Shown here: one piece after another, positions 1 through 9,938 of the stretch | Position numbering within the stretch: the stretch's first letter is position 1 | Layout: every line of letters begins with the position of its first letter | Assembly: GCF_000730625.1 (NCBI RefSeq) | Contig: NZ_BBIT01000008.1 | Location: 1-58,267 of the forward strand | Reading direction: 5' to 3' | DNA length: 58,267 nucleotides | From: Pseudomonas oryzihabitans NBRC 102199 | Lineage (GTDB): Bacteria; Pseudomonadota; Gammaproteobacteria; Pseudomonadales; Pseudomonadaceae | The notes under the pieces: generated by a model | What the model was told of the DNA's origin: nothing | Databases searched by the model: none | What the model saw: only the letters and a program-made list of their open reading frames with translations | Translations under genes and position numbers: made by a program

Positions 1-64
1 CGGACCGCCATGGCCGCGATATGACCCCAACGCGTGGAAAAGGCTGCGCCGTTTTCCACCCTAC
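1..64. repeat. REP-like fragment plus 26-bp hairpin repeat
   Basis: Bases 1-20 are identical to 6719-6738, part of a pseudomonad REP-type palindrome. Bases 34-59 form a dyad beginning GTGGAAAA and ending TTTTCCAC. The exact reverse complement of this 26-mer recurs at 27014-27039. These are dispersed intergenic repeats and lie immediately upstream of the atoE leader. Confidence 0.7.
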
Positions 65-80
65 GTTTGTTTATCCCCTA

Positions 81-96
81 AAGAACAACAACAAAA
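81..96 (+). promoter_or_regulatory. A-rich AANAANAA tract (Hfq/Crc catabolite-repression target) upstream of atoE
   Basis: AAGAACAACAACAAAA runs into the Shine-Dalgarno AAAAGGA, 10 bases before the atoE ATG. AANAANAA in the ribosome-binding region is the established recognition element of Hfq with Crc in Pseudomonas. This tract contains several overlapping matches, so translational catabolite repression of the permease is inferred. Confidence 0.65.
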
Positions 97-105
97 GGAT
101 CCACC

Positions 106-1527
106 ATGAGTTCAACCCCTTCCCGCGATTCGCGCAGCGCGCGGTTCGCCCTGGCCTGTTCCAACTGGGCCGAGCGCTGGTTTCCCGATTCCTGGGTGTT
201 CGCCGTGCTCGCCGTGGCCGTGGTGGCCCTGGCTGCCCTCGGCATGGGCGCGCCGGCGGCCAAGACCGCCAAGGCCTTTGGCGACGGTTTCTGGAGCCTG
301 ATTCCCTTCACCATGCAGATGGCCTTCGTGGTCATCGGCGGCTATGTGGTGGCCAGTTCCGGTCCGGCCGGGCGCCTGATCGAGCGCCTGGCGCGGGTGC
401 CCCGTACCGGACGTGGCGCGGTGTGCTGGGTGGCCCTGGTGGCCATGCTCGCCTCCCTGCTCAACTGGGGCCTGAGCCTGGTGTTCGGCGGCCTGCTGGT
501 GCGCGCCCTGGCCCGCCGCGAAGAACTCAAGATGGACTATCGCGCCGCCGGCGCCGCGGCCTACCTGGGCCTGGGCGCGGTCTGGGCGCTGGGGCTGTCG
601 TCGTCGGCGGCGCAGCTGCAGGCCAATCCGGCCAGCCTGCCGCCCTCGATCCTCGCCATCACCGGGGTGATTCCCTTCAGCCAGACGCTGTTCCTCTGGC
701 AATCGGGCGCCCTGCTGCTGGTGCTGCTGGTGGTCTCGGCGGTGATCGCCTATGTCACCGCGCCAGGGCCGGACAGCGCGCGCGATGCCCGTGCCTGTGG
801 CGTTGACGTCACCCCGGCGCCCAAGCCGGCCGCTAAGCCGACCCGTCCAGGCGAATGGCTGGAATACAGCCCCATCCTGATCATCCTGCTGGTGCTCCTG
901 GCCGCGGGCTGGCTGGTGCAGGAATTCGCCAGCAAGCCGGCCATCGAGGCCATTTCCGGGCTGAACACCTACAACCTGCTGTTCATCTCCCTGGGCGCCC
1001 TGCTGCACTGGCGGCCGCGACATTTCCTCGACGCCGTGGCCCGCGCCGTGCCGGCCACTACCGGAGTGCTGATCCAGTTTCCGCTGTACGGCTCCATCGC
1101 TGCCATCCTGACCAAGGTCAATGGCGCCGATGGCCAGACTCTGGCGCACCATATCGCGGCATTTTTCACCCAGATCGCCACCCACGACACCTTCGCCCTG
1201 CTGATGGGCGTCTACTCGGCCCTGCTGGGGTTCTTCATCCCCTCAGGCGGGGGCAAGTGGATCATCGAGGCGCCCTACGTCATGCAGGTGGCCAACGATC
1301 TGCAGTATCACCTGGGCTGGGCCGTGCAGATCTACAACGCCGCCGAGGCATTGCCGAATCTGATCAATCCCTTCTACATGCTGCCGCTGCTGGGCGTGCT
1401 GGGGCTGAAGGCGCGCGACCTGGTCGGCTTTTCCTTCGTGCAGCTGCTGGTCCATGCACCCCTGGTGCTGGTGCTGCTATGGCTGTTGGGGGGAACGTTG
1501 GCCTATCTGCCGCCGGTACACCCGTAG
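106..1527 (+). CDS. atoE: Short-chain fatty acid permease, AtoE family
   Basis: A 473-residue polytopic inner-membrane protein made largely of hydrophobic segments, with a cytoplasmic Arg/Lys-rich stretch (around residues 125-145) and a hydrophilic loop near residues 215-240. Length and phrases such as NWGLSLVFGG and FFIPSGGGKW match the AtoE/short-chain fatty acid transporter family, which takes up acetoacetate, butyrate and similar acids. The ATG at 106 has a good Shine-Dalgarno (AAAAGGA) preceded by an A-rich Hfq/Crc-type tract, so it is probably repressed when preferred carbon sources are present. No partner acetoacetate-CoA transferase genes are visible downstream; upstream lies outside the window. 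Confidence 0.88.
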   Translation: MSSTPSRDSRSARFALACSNWAERWFPDSWVFAVLAVAVVALAALGMGAPAAKTAKAFGDGFWSLIPFTMQMAFVVIGGYVVASSGPAGRLIERLARVPRTGRGAVCWVALVAMLASLLNWGLSLVFGGLLVRALARREELKMDYRAAGAAAYLGLGAVWALGLSSSAAQLQANPASLPPSILAITGVIPFSQTLFLWQSGALLLVLLVVSAVIAYVTAPGPDSARDARACGVDVTPAPKPAAKPTRPGEWLEYSPILIILLVLLAAGWLVQEFASKPAIEAISGLNTYNLLFISLGALLHWRPRHFLDAVARAVPATTGVLIQFPLYGSIAAILTKVNGADGQTLAHHIAAFFTQIATHDTFALLMGVYSALLGFFIPSGGGKWIIEAPYVMQVANDLQYHLGWAVQIYNAAEALPNLINPFYMLPLLGVLGLKARDLVGFSFVQLLVHAPLVLVLLWLLGGTLAYLPPVHP

Positions 1528-1583
1528 CTCGGGTGGGGCGCAGACGGTAAAGCGGGAGGGGTGGAGCGGGAGCCGGCTGAATC

Positions 1584-1808
1584 TCAGCCGGCGATGGCCA
1601 GGCGGGTGCTGTCGATGATGGCCTGCAGGCGGCTCGGGTTGCTGTATTCGTCGCGGTAGATCCGGCGGGTGTGCTTGGCCACGCCATGCTCGTTGACGAC
1701 GATGAAGGAAAAACCACGCTTGCTGGGCGCGTCGATGACGCAGCTCATCGGCGCGAAAGCGGCGCTGAGGGCATGCATGGCGTTCTGGGCTTGGGCTTGT
1801 ATGTTCAT
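1584..1808 (-). CDS. Small protein, possibly DUF3509 family
   Basis: A 74-residue protein starting MNIQAQAQNA (ATG at 1808); a GTG start at 1829 would add seven residues. The centre reads like a short beta-rich domain (FAPMSCVIDAP, FSFIVVNEHGVAKHTRRI) followed by a C-terminal helix ending RLAIAG. This pattern resembles the DUF3509 family common in pseudomonads, but I recognise it only loosely. It is convergent with atoE and separated from it by about 55 bases; its stop lies in a GC-rich hairpin (1572-1592). No function can be assigned. Confidence 0.55.
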   Translation of the reverse strand: MNIQAQAQNAMHALSAAFAPMSCVIDAPSKRGFSFIVVNEHGVAKHTRRIYRDEYSNPSRLQAIIDSTRLAIAG

Positions 1809-1940
1809 GACTTCAGTTGTAAACCTCACGTGTGACGCTGCTATGACAAAGGTCTTGACCGATAGTGCCTAGACTTGCCAGTTATTGTTAGCAATAGGCG
1901 TGCCGGAATGTAACAAGGCCTTTTCCAGCACGCCCTGCCC

Positions 1941-2693
1941 TCACTTGCCGGCAGCCTGCTGGCGACGCTTGGCCCGCCGCGACAGCATGTTCAGGCCCTC
2001 GATCAGCGCCGAGAAGGCCATGGCCGCGTAGATATAGCCCTTGGGCACATGGGCGCCGAAACCTTCGGCGATCAGGGTCATGCCGATCATGATCAGGAAG
2101 CCCAGCGCCAGCATCACGACGGTGGGGTTGTCGTTGATGAACCTGGCCAGGGGGTCGGCCGCCAGCAACATGACGGTCACCGCCACCACCACCGCGATCA
2201 CCATCACCGGCAGGTGCTCGGTCATGCCGACGGCGGTGATGATGCTGTCCACCGAGAACACCAGGTCCAGCAGGAGGATCTGCACGATGGCCGAACCGAA
2301 GGCCAGGGTCGCCGTCTCGCCGCCCTTGCTCAGGGCGCTGTCGGGCTCGGGATCGACGTTGTGGTGGATCTCCTTGGTCGCCTTCCACAGCAGGAACAGG
2401 CCACCGGCGATGAGGATCAGGTCCTTCCAGGAAAAGCTCTTGCCGAACACTTCGATGATGGGCTCGGTGAGCTGGACGATCCAGGCCACGGTACCGAGCA
2501 GACCCAGGCGCAGGATCAGCGCCAGGCTGATGCCGATGCGGCGGCCCTTCTGCTGTTGGTGCGCGGGCAGCTTGTTGGTCAGGATGGAGATGAAGATGAG
2601 GTTGTCGATGCCCAGCACCACTTCCATCACGATCAAGGTGGCGAGAGCAGCCCAGACGGTCGGGTCGGCGGCGAGTTGTAGCAGATAGTCCAT
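1941..2693 (-). CDS. TerC-family integral membrane protein
   Basis: A 250-residue multi-span inner-membrane protein. The N-terminal phrase [19 protein letters not shown] and the internal repeat [16 protein letters not shown] are the two acidic-residue-containing membrane motifs of the TerC/YgdQ/YoaE family, which have been linked to metal-ion (Mn or tellurite-associated) handling. The length agrees with the short members without CBS or CorC extensions. It stands alone on the minus strand, with a terminator hairpin for the upstream ABC operon between the two. Its specific ion is unknown. Confidence 0.85.
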   Translation of the reverse strand: MDYLLQLAADPTVWAALATLIVMEVVLGIDNLIFISILTNKLPAHQQQKGRRIGISLALILRLGLLGTVAWIVQLTEPIIEVFGKSFSWKDLILIAGGLFLLWKATKEIHHNVDPEPDSALSKGGETATLAFGSAIVQILLLDLVFSVDSIITAVGMTEHLPVMVIAVVVAVTVMLLAADPLARFINDNPTVVMLALGFLIMIGMTLIAEGFGAHVPKGYIYAAMAFSALIEGLNMLSRRAKRRQQAAGK

Positions 2694-2721
2694 TGCGGCG
2701 CGGTTCCAGTGGGAAGAGAAA

Positions 2722-2740
2722 GGCCTGACAGGGTCAGGCC
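2722..2740 (-). terminator. Intrinsic terminator of the betaine ABC operon
   Basis: Perfect 8-bp arms GGCCTGAC/GTCAGGCC with a 3-base loop. On the minus strand they are followed by TTTCTCTT. The hairpin lies between the end of the ATPase gene (2805) and the start of the TerC gene (2693). Confidence 0.6.
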
Positions 2741-2804
2741 GCAGGTCTCACCATCAGAGCCTCGCATCTGTGAAATGCTCGTGAAGGCCTCTGCCGCAAT
2801 TGTT

Positions 2805-3616
<812 letters not shown>

Positions 3617-3620
<4 letters not shown>

Positions 3621-4468
3621 CGTTCCACCTCATGGCGCTGGCGACCATAGGCCTGGGTGATGCGGTCGATGACCACGGCGAGGATGACGATGGCCAGGCC
3701 CGCCTGCAGGCCCTTGCCCACGTCCAGGGTCTGGATGCCCACCAGCACCTCCTCACCGAGGCCGCGGGCGCCGATCATGGAGGCGATCACCACCATGGAC
3801 AGCGCCATCATGGTGGTCTGGTTGATGCCGGCCATGATGCTCGGCAGCGCCAGCGGCAGCTGCACGCCGAACAGCTGCTGCCAGCGACTGGCGCCAAAGG
3901 CGTTGACCGCTTCCATGACCTCGCGATCGACCTGGCGGATGCCCAGATCGGTGAGGCGGATCAGCGGTGGCGCGGCGTAGATCACCGTGGCGAAGATCGC
4001 CGGCACCTTGCCCAGGCCGAACAGCATCAGCACCGGGATCAGGTACACGAAGCTGGGCATGGTCTGCATGATGTCCAAGAGCGGCATCAGCACTAGGCGC
4101 AGGCGGGCGCTACGGGCGCAGAGGATTCCCAGGGGCACACCGATGATGACCGCGATGGCGGTGGCCACCAGCACCAGGGCCAGGGTCTGCATCAGCTTGT
4201 CCCACAGCCCCAGGGCGCCGACCAGGAACAACAGGCCGGTGATCAGTAGCGTCGGCACCACCCGGCGGGTGGCGTGGGCGGCCAGGACCGCGACGATCAG
4301 CAACAGCGCCCACCAGGGGGTACCGCGCAGCAGGCCCTCGAGCCAGACGATGGCCTGCAGCAGGGTGTCGGAGATGGTTCGGAAGACGTCGCCGTAGCGC
4401 GTCACCAGCCAGTCGACGCCACGATTGACGGCGTCGGCGAAGGAAAAGGTCAGGCCTTCGGGAAACAT
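3617..4468 (-). CDS. Quaternary-ammonium ABC transporter permease
   Basis: A 283-residue permease of the ProW/ChoW family: several membrane spans, an N-terminal hydrophilic region, and the EAA-type loop (EAVNAFGASRWQQLFGVQLPLALPSIMAGI) that contacts the ATPase. Its ATG starts one base after the stop of the binding-protein gene and its stop overlaps the ATPase start by four bases, so the three genes form one operon. Substrate (choline, glycine betaine, carnitine or related) is inferred from the family. Confidence 0.88.
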
Positions 4469-4469
4469 C

Positions 4470-5447
4470 CTAGAGCGCCGCCTGGATCTTGCTGCGCGCC
4501 GCGGCGTCGGTCACCCAGGCCTGCCAGAGTTCCGGATGGGCCTTGAGCAGCGCCTTGGCGGCGGCGGGGGCGTCCTGCTTGGTTTCGGCCTGCTCGGCCA
4601 GGGTGCGGTTGAGCAGCTCGATGGGCACATTGACCCGACTCAGCACGGCCACCAGTTCGGGGGCGCCATCGTGGAAGGGCTTGGAGAGACCGGCCTGCAC
4701 CTGGATGCGCTTGGCTTCGCCGTCACGGGGCTTGAGCTGGACCATGTCGACCCGACCCAGCAAGGGCGTCGGCGACCAGTAATAGGTGAGGATCGGCTGC
4801 TTGCGCTTGGTGGCCGAGACGATGGCCGCATCCAGCGCCGGACCGGTGCCGGGGCGGAAGTTGGTGTACTTGTCGCTCAGGCCGTAGCTCTGCAGCATCT
4901 GGGTGTTTTCCAGCTCGCAGGTCCAGCCGGCCGGGCAGTTGTAGAAGCGGCCCTTGCCCGGCTCTTCCGGATCGCGGAACAGTTCGGCGTACTGGCCCAG
5001 GTCGGCGATGCTCTTCAGCTTGGGCGCCTTGGCGCCCTCGCCTTCCACCAGATAGCGCGGCACGTACCAGCCTTCGGTGGCGCCTTCGATGGGCGCGCCC
5101 ACGCCGACCACCTTGCCGGCCGCGGCGGCCTTGTTCCAGGCCTCGCTGCGGCCGATCCACTCCTCGGCGAACACCTGGATGTCGTTGTTGCCCAGGGCCT
5201 GCTCCAGGGTGATGGAGTTGCCCGGGATGCTATCCACCTTGCAGTCGTAGCCGTGCTGCAGGACGAAGCCCATCAGTTCGGTGAGCAGCATGCCGCTCTC
5301 CCAGTTCACCCCGGCGAACTTGACCGGCTTGCTGGCGCACCAGCTGTCGGCTTGGGCGGTACCGGCGGCGAGCAGGCCAAGGGAAAGGCCGGCGGCCAGG
5401 AGGGAACGGCGAGGAAAGGCTGTGGGCATGGGTGGCTCCGTCTGCAC
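4470..5447 (-). CDS. Quaternary-ammonium ABC transporter substrate-binding protein
   Basis: A 325-residue periplasmic protein (OpuAC/ProX-like) with a Sec signal peptide ending near AAGTAQA. It contains the conserved NCPAGWTCE cysteine pair, a likely disulfide, and aromatic residues (YYWSPTP) of the kind that form the cation-pi cage for trimethylammonium groups. First gene of the operon with the permease and ATPase. A paralogue with the same landmarks lies at 7645-8658, so one ABC core may be served by two binding proteins of different specificity, as known for Pseudomonas Cbc transporters. Confidence 0.86.
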   Translation of the reverse strand: MQTEPPMPTAFPRRSLLAAGLSLGLLAAGTAQADSWCASKPVKFAGVNWESGMLLTELMGFVLQHGYDCKVDSIPGNSITLEQALGNNDIQVFAEEWIGRSEAWNKAAAAGKVVGVGAPIEGATEGWYVPRYLVEGEGAKAPKLKSIADLGQYAELFRDPEEPGKGRFYNCPAGWTCELENTQMLQSYGLSDKYTNFRPGTGPALDAAIVSATKRKQPILTYYWSPTPLLGRVDMVQLKPRDGEAKRIQVQAGLSKPFHDGAPELVAVLSRVNVPIELLNRTLAEQAETKQDAPAAAKALLKAHPELWQAWVTDAAARSKIQAAL

Positions 5448-5713
5448 TGGGAGGGCCAGGGCGGCAGAGCCGGTCCGCTGGCGATCCTATCTTGGTCAGC
5501 GCCAATGGCTCAGGGTTCAGCCAGAGGCCCTGGCACTGCCGTTACCCGCCTCGGCGCTGCTGAATCCGGGAGCCTGCTCCGGTCGATCGATCGTCGCCAC
5601 CCGGGTCGGTCGATCTCTCTTCACTGGCTGCGACACCCGCGCGAATGGCCGCTGCGCTCGAACTTTGCCCACGCGCGCCTCTTCTACCGGAGGTCACCTT
5701 CGCGGAGCCGAGC

Positions 5714-6547
5714 ATGCGTATCCATCACCTCAACTGCGGCTGCATGTGCCCCCTGGGCGGGGCGCTGTACGACGGCTTCAGCCGCGGACTCGCCGCCCAC
5801 CTCGCCTGTCACTGCCTGCTGGTGGAAACCGACCGGGACGGCCTGGTGCTGGTGGATACCGGCTTTGGCGAAGCCGATCTGCGGGAGCGCGGCCGGCGCC
5901 TGAGTCCCTTCTTCCGGCTGATGAATCGTATCCAGTACGATCCCGAACTCAGCGCCCTGGCGCAGCTCCGCCGCCTGGGTTTTCGTCCGGGCGATGTCCG
6001 CCATATCGTGCTGACCCATCTGGATTTCGACCACGCCGGCGGCCTGGACGACTTTCCCCAGGCCCAGGTCCATGTGCTGCAGCGGGAGTGGGATGCGCAG
6101 CGCCAGCGCCACGGCTTCATCGGTCGGCGCCGCTACAGTCCGGCGCAGTGGCAAGGCATCCGCCATTGGCATTTCCACGAGCCCCGGGGCGAGGCCTGGC
6201 ACGGCTTCGCCAGCGTGCGCGACCTGCCCGGCCTGCCGCCGGAAATTCTGATGATCCCCCTGCCCGGCCACACCCCGGGCCATGCCGGCATCGCCGTCCA
6301 GCACGACGGGGGCTGGTTGCTGCACGCCGGCGACGCCTATTTCTACCGCGACGAGATGCGTCAGCCCGAACGCCACTGCACGCCGGGGCTGAGGTTCTAC
6401 CAGCGACTGATGGAAGCCGACCGCGCCAGCCGCCTGGACAACCAGGCCCGCCTGCGCGAACTCTCCCTGCGCCAGGACCTGGGGCTGACGCTGTTCTGCA
6501 GCCATGATCTGGTGGAGTTCAAGCGGTTGCAGGCAGGGACACCGTAG
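5714..6547 (+). CDS. Metallo-beta-lactamase-fold hydrolase (AHL-lactonase-like)
   Basis: About 277 residues starting MRIHHLNCGC; the ATG at 5714 has GGAG seven bases upstream, preferable to an in-frame start at 5645. The zinc-binding motif THLDFDHAGG (HxHxDH variant with D at the second position), GHTPGHAG, HAGDAYF and FCSHD are all present in order. This arrangement is seen in the N-acyl homoserine lactonase-like branch, but quorum quenching cannot be claimed from it. It is transcribed opposite to the flanking betaine-transport genes, so its physiological link to them is unproven. Confidence 0.75.
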   Translation: MRIHHLNCGCMCPLGGALYDGFSRGLAAHLACHCLLVETDRDGLVLVDTGFGEADLRERGRRLSPFFRLMNRIQYDPELSALAQLRRLGFRPGDVRHIVLTHLDFDHAGGLDDFPQAQVHVLQREWDAQRQRHGFIGRRRYSPAQWQGIRHWHFHEPRGEAWHGFASVRDLPGLPPEILMIPLPGHTPGHAGIAVQHDGGWLLHAGDAYFYRDEMRQPERHCTPGLRFYQRLMEADRASRLDNQARLRELSLRQDLGLTLFCSHDLVEFKRLQAGTP

Positions 6548-6640
6548 GTTGGGTTGAGCGCAGCGGAGCCCAACAGTGGCCAGGCAGCTCCCCCGTGTTG
6601 GGTTTCGATGATGGAGCCGTCGCAAACAACCTACGCGCGT
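6544..6640. repeat. Dispersed intergenic repeat with CGTAGGTTG ends
   Basis: Begins with CGTAGGTTG and ends with CAACCTACG, forming terminal inverted arms. The internal phrase GTTGAGCGCAGCGGAGCCC is a variant of a sequence found (in reverse) inside each 116-bp tandem unit at 44.9-45.2 kb. No coding content. Confidence 0.6.
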
Positions 6641-6658
6641 ACCCGTTAGCGGCTACTC

Positions 6659-6738
6659 ATCGCGGCCATGGGCCGCTCCTACAGAGGGCTGATGCTCCCG
6701 TAGGAGCGGCCGCATCGGCGGACCGCCATGGCCGCGAT
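6659..6738. repeat. REP-type inverted pair (BIME-like)
   Basis: Two inverted copies of a REP-like sequence: ATCGCGGCCATGG plus GGCCGCTCCTAC at 6659-6682, and GTAGGAGCGGCC at 6700-6711 with CCATGGCCGCGAT at 6726-6738. Part of the same element occurs at the window start (1-20) and end (58254-58267). The whole stretch 6548-6815 contains repeats and no gene. Confidence 0.75.
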
Positions 6739-6815
6739 TGATCAGAGCGCAACGGCAACAATGCCAGGGCCGAATCCTTCAGGTTGGTTGCGACGACAGG
6801 GCCGTCCCAACCAAC

Positions 6816-7598
6816 CTAGGCAATCACCGGATAACCCTGCTCCACCGCTTCTCGCCGCCAGTCCAGCAGCGGTAGATAGGTCGTCTCATCCACCGCTGTG
6901 ACACCCTCGATGGCCAGGATGTCGGCCAAGGCAGGATCGGCGGCCAGGCTGTCGTTCAAGGCGGCGCGCAGGGCTTCCACGTCCGCATCCGAACGACTGG
7001 CGGCGGTGATGAAGGGCAGCGTCGGACTGGGGCGGGTGCGTTGCAACAGGCGCAGGCCGGCGACCCGCTCGGGTTGGGCGCGCTGCAGATAGCCGTAGGT
7101 CACGGCATCCACCGAGGCCACATCGGCATGACCCTGCTGCAACAGCGCCAGGCTGTTGGCATGGCTCTCGCTGACGATCATCTCGCCAAAGAAGCGGGCC
7201 CGCTCCGCCAGGGGCGCCATGGCGTGGCGCAGCAGATTCATGCCGGTGTTGGAATCCAGGCCGTTGAGCGCCACGCGCTTGCCGCGCAGATCGGCCAGGC
7301 TGGTCGCCTCCAGCGTCTCGGGCACCAGGATGAAGGCGCAGTGCTCGGCCGCCTGGCAGCCCGCGAAGCGATAACGCGGCGCCGCCACCAGGCGCACCTG
7401 GCCGCGCAGGCGGGTGGCCCAGGGATAGCCGCAGGTCTGCGCCAGCAGCAGCTCGGGATGCGTCCAGAGCGCCGGCAGGTCCTCGGGCGCGGGGTCGAGC
7501 GTCTCGCCCAGGCGCAGCGCCACGGCTTCGGCCAGCTGGCGATAGGCGTCGCGCACCTCGGCAGGCTCGACGTACATGGTAAGGGCGGCGACGGTCAT
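6816..7598 (-). CDS. PhnD-like substrate-binding-fold protein without signal peptide
   Basis: About 260 residues starting MTVAALTMYV (ATG at 7598, GGAG seven bases before it). A GTG at 7613 would add five residues. The sequence resembles the phosphate/phosphonate ABC binding-protein family: DLRGKRVALNGLDSNTGMNLLRHAMAP, then SESHANSLALLQQGHADVASVDAVTYGYL. It has no signal peptide or lipobox, so the protein may be cytoplasmic, or may be exported in some other way. It sits just upstream, in the transcriptional sense, of REP repeats and follows the betaine-binding protein gene (31-base gap). Ligand unknown. Confidence 0.7.
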   Translation of the reverse strand: MTVAALTMYVEPAEVRDAYRQLAEAVALRLGETLDPAPEDLPALWTHPELLLAQTCGYPWATRLRGQVRLVAAPRYRFAGCQAAEHCAFILVPETLEATSLADLRGKRVALNGLDSNTGMNLLRHAMAPLAERARFFGEMIVSESHANSLALLQQGHADVASVDAVTYGYLQRAQPERVAGLRLLQRTRPSPTLPFITAASRSDADVEALRAALNDSLAADPALADILAIEGVTAVDETTYLPLLDWRREAVEQGYPVIA

Positions 7599-7644
7599 GG
7601 GCGGCTCCAGCACGGAAAACCGCCATTATCCCCTATCACCGCAC

Positions 7645-8658
7645 TCAGAGCGCCGCCTTTACCCGTTCGGCGTTTTCCGCCGGCAGCCAGGTCGTCCAGA
7701 CCTCCGGATGCTCCTTGAGGAAACGCTTGGCCACCACCTGGGCGTCTTCGCGTTTCTCGGCCATGCCGGCGAGGATGCCGTTGAACTGGTCGAGGGGGAA
7801 TTCGACCTTCTCGAACAGCGCCACCAGGGCCGGTGCCTTGTCGTGCAGGTCGCGGGAGACGCCGATGGTGATCTTGGCCGGCAGCGAGCGCGACGGCAGC
7901 GGATCAGGATTCTTCGGATCCGACAGGGTCTCCCAGGCCTTCTCACTGAAGGGTGGCTCTTCCAGCTGGACCAGCTTGTAGCGGCCCATCAGCGGGGTCG
8001 GCGACCAATAGTAGAAGAGCACCGGCTCGCCACGGCGCATGGCGGTGGCGATGGCCGCGTCCAGCGCGGGACCGGTACCGGTGCGGAAGTTGGTGTAGCT
8101 GTCGGTCAGCTTGTAGGCCTTGAGCTTCTGGCTGTTGACGATCTCGCAGGTCCAGCCGGTCGGACAGTTGAGGAAGCGGCCCTTGCCAGGCTCTTCCGGA
8201 TCACGGAACAGCTCCTTGTAGCGCGGCAGATCGGCGACGCTCTTGAGGTCCGGCGCCTTGGCCTGGATGCCACGCGCGGGGTCGCCCTTGACCAGGTATT
8301 CCGGTACCCACCAGCCTTCGGTGGCGCCCTTGACCGTCTCGCCGACGGCAAAGACCTTGCCGGCCTTTTCCGCCGCGCGCCAGGCCGGACTGCGCCCGGC
8401 CCACTGCTCGCCAGTGACCTGGATGTCGTTTTGCGCCAGGGCGTTTTCCAAGGTCACGGTGTTGCCCGGCACGCTGTCGGTCTGGCAGCCATAACCCTTT
8501 TCCACCAGCAGGCGCAGCACCTCGGTGGTGAACATGCCGCTCTCCCAGTTGGGGCCGGCGAACTTCACCGTCTGCGGATAGGGACAGCCGCCGTCGGCGG
8601 CAAAGGCCAGCGGGGTGATGGTAAGGCTGGCAAGGGTCAGGGCGAGACGCAGGCGCAT
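7645..8658 (-). CDS. Second quaternary-ammonium substrate-binding protein
   Basis: A 337-residue OpuAC/ProX-like periplasmic protein with a signal peptide ending near PLAFA. It shares with the protein at 4470-5447 the phrases FRDPEEPGKGRF, NCPxGWTCE, TGTGPALDAAI and YYWSPTPL. It has a short insertion (DPARGIQ) and a longer C-terminal half (SDPKNPDPLPSRSLP). Transcribed ahead of the PhnD-like gene with a gap of about 50 bases. No dedicated permease or ATPase accompanies it, so it probably feeds the ABC core at 2.8-4.5 kb or another one elsewhere. Confidence 0.83.
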   Translation of the reverse strand: MRLRLALTLASLTITPLAFAADGGCPYPQTVKFAGPNWESGMFTTEVLRLLVEKGYGCQTDSVPGNTVTLENALAQNDIQVTGEQWAGRSPAWRAAEKAGKVFAVGETVKGATEGWWVPEYLVKGDPARGIQAKAPDLKSVADLPRYKELFRDPEEPGKGRFLNCPTGWTCEIVNSQKLKAYKLTDSYTNFRTGTGPALDAAIATAMRRGEPVLFYYWSPTPLMGRYKLVQLEEPPFSEKAWETLSDPKNPDPLPSRSLPAKITIGVSRDLHDKAPALVALFEKVEFPLDQFNGILAGMAEKREDAQVVAKRFLKEHPEVWTTWLPAENAERVKAAL

Positions 8659-8733
8659 GGGCTAACTCTCCGACGAGGACGTGGGCCTTTCGACCCCCGG
8701 CACTGCCATTCGTCCCCGCGGCCCAGAGCTATT

Positions 8734-9891
8734 TCACAGCGGACCGCCCTCGGCGGTCTTGCGCAGGCCGGCGATCACCGTCTCGCCGGTTTCCCGGGCC
8801 AGCTCGGCGTACCAGGCCTGGGTGGCCTGGGGCTCATGCCCGTGGGTGATCTCGCAACGCTTGCGTGCCCGCTCGACGATGCCGGCCACCCGCTCCAGCC
8901 GCGCGGCCTGATAGGCCTGGAGCGCGGCCAGGGGATCCTGTTCGGCGTCCAGACAGCGCGCCAGCACCCAGGCATCCTCCATGGCCTGGCAACCGCCCTG
9001 CCCCAGGTCCGGGGCCATGGCATGGGCGGAATCGCCCAAAAGCGCCACCCGCCCCTGCACCAGGGTCGGCAACGGCCGGGTATCGTGGATCTCCACCCGG
9101 GCCACGCCCTGGGGGTCCAGCCGCTCGATCAGGCGCTGCACCGGCGGCGCCCAGCCGGCGAAGTGCTCGGCCAATTCCGCGCGGTAACGGCTGCGGTCGT
9201 TGTGCGTGCCCTTGGGCAGGGGTACGTCGAAGAAGAAATAGAATTCATCGCCGCCCATGGGCATCAGCGAGACCCGCTGATGCGCCCCGACGAATTGCGC
9301 CCAGTCCTGGGCCTCGGCCAGATCCGGTGCGATCTGCACCCGCCCGTTCCAGTTCACGTAGCCGCAATACTCGCGGGTGATGGCCTGGCCAACCACCCGC
9401 TCCCGCAGGCGCGAGTGGGTACCATCGGCGGCGATCAGCAGGTCGGCCCGTTCGCGCCGACCATCGCCGAGCAGCACGGTCACCCCGGCCGTATCCTGCT
9501 CGAAGCCCTCGCAGCCGACGCCCAGGGTCACCCGCTCGGCGCCCACCGCTTCGAGCAGGAGGCGCTGCAGGTGGGCGCGGGCGATGGGGCGCGCCGGTCG
9601 GCCCACGGCCTCGTAGAGCGGCAGCAGGCTGAACCGGGTAAGCAACTGTCCCTCATGGTCGCGATAGCTCATGGTCTGCATGTCGCCGCTGACCGCGGCG
9701 ATGGCGGACCCGAGCCCCAGCTGCTCCAGCACCTTGACGCCGTTGGGCCAGATGGAGATGGCCGCGCCGATGGGGGCCAGATCCTGCGCGCGCTCGAACA
9801 GGCGGACCCGGTGGCCGGCCTGTTGCAGCGCCAGGGCGGCGGTGAGACCGCCCATGCCGGCGCCGGCGATGATGATGTCGAGAGATGGCAT
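8734..9891 (-). CDS. hpxO: FAD-dependent urate hydroxylase
   Basis: A 385-residue flavoprotein monooxygenase starting MPSLDIIIAGAGMGG (Rossmann GxGxxG). Phrases IGAAISIWPNGVK, GYVNWNG, VSLMP, FYFFFDVPLP, GDSAHAMAPDLGQGG and ARKRCEITHG, and the terminal GPL, agree very closely with Klebsiella HpxO. HpxO converts urate to 5-hydroxyisourate in purine catabolism. No other purine genes (allantoinase, HIU hydrolase, OHCU decarboxylase) are adjacent. Upstream are two short dyads (9939-9952 and 10018-10028) that could bind its regulator. Confidence 0.87.
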   Translation of the reverse strand: MPSLDIIIAGAGMGGLTAALALQQAGHRVRLFERAQDLAPIGAAISIWPNGVKVLEQLGLGSAIAAVSGDMQTMSYRDHEGQLLTRFSLLPLYEAVGRPARPIARAHLQRLLLEAVGAERVTLGVGCEGFEQDTAGVTVLLGDGRRERADLLIAADGTHSRLRERVVGQAITREYCGYVNWNGRVQIAPDLAEAQDWAQFVGAHQRVSLMPMGGDEFYFFFDVPLPKGTHNDRSRYRAELAEHFAGWAPPVQRLIERLDPQGVARVEIHDTRPLPTLVQGRVALLGDSAHAMAPDLGQGGCQAMEDAWVLARCLDAEQDPLAALQAYQAARLERVAGIVERARKRCEITHGHEPQATQAWYAELARETGETVIAGLRKTAEGGPL

Positions 9892-9938
9892 GACGGACCT
9901 CGTTGACCGGTAACAGATGCCTTGGGCAAGCAATTTCC

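Noticed and set aside
1572-1592. GCCGGCTGA/TCAGCCGGC hairpin between atoE and the small gene
   Set aside because: Good stem but no U-tract on either strand, so I do not call it a terminator.
5281-6507. Long plus-strand frame over the binding-protein and hydrolase genes
   Set aside because: Arg/Pro-rich shadow frame typical of GC-rich DNA; the MBL-fold frame from 5714 has all family motifs and a good ribosome-binding site.
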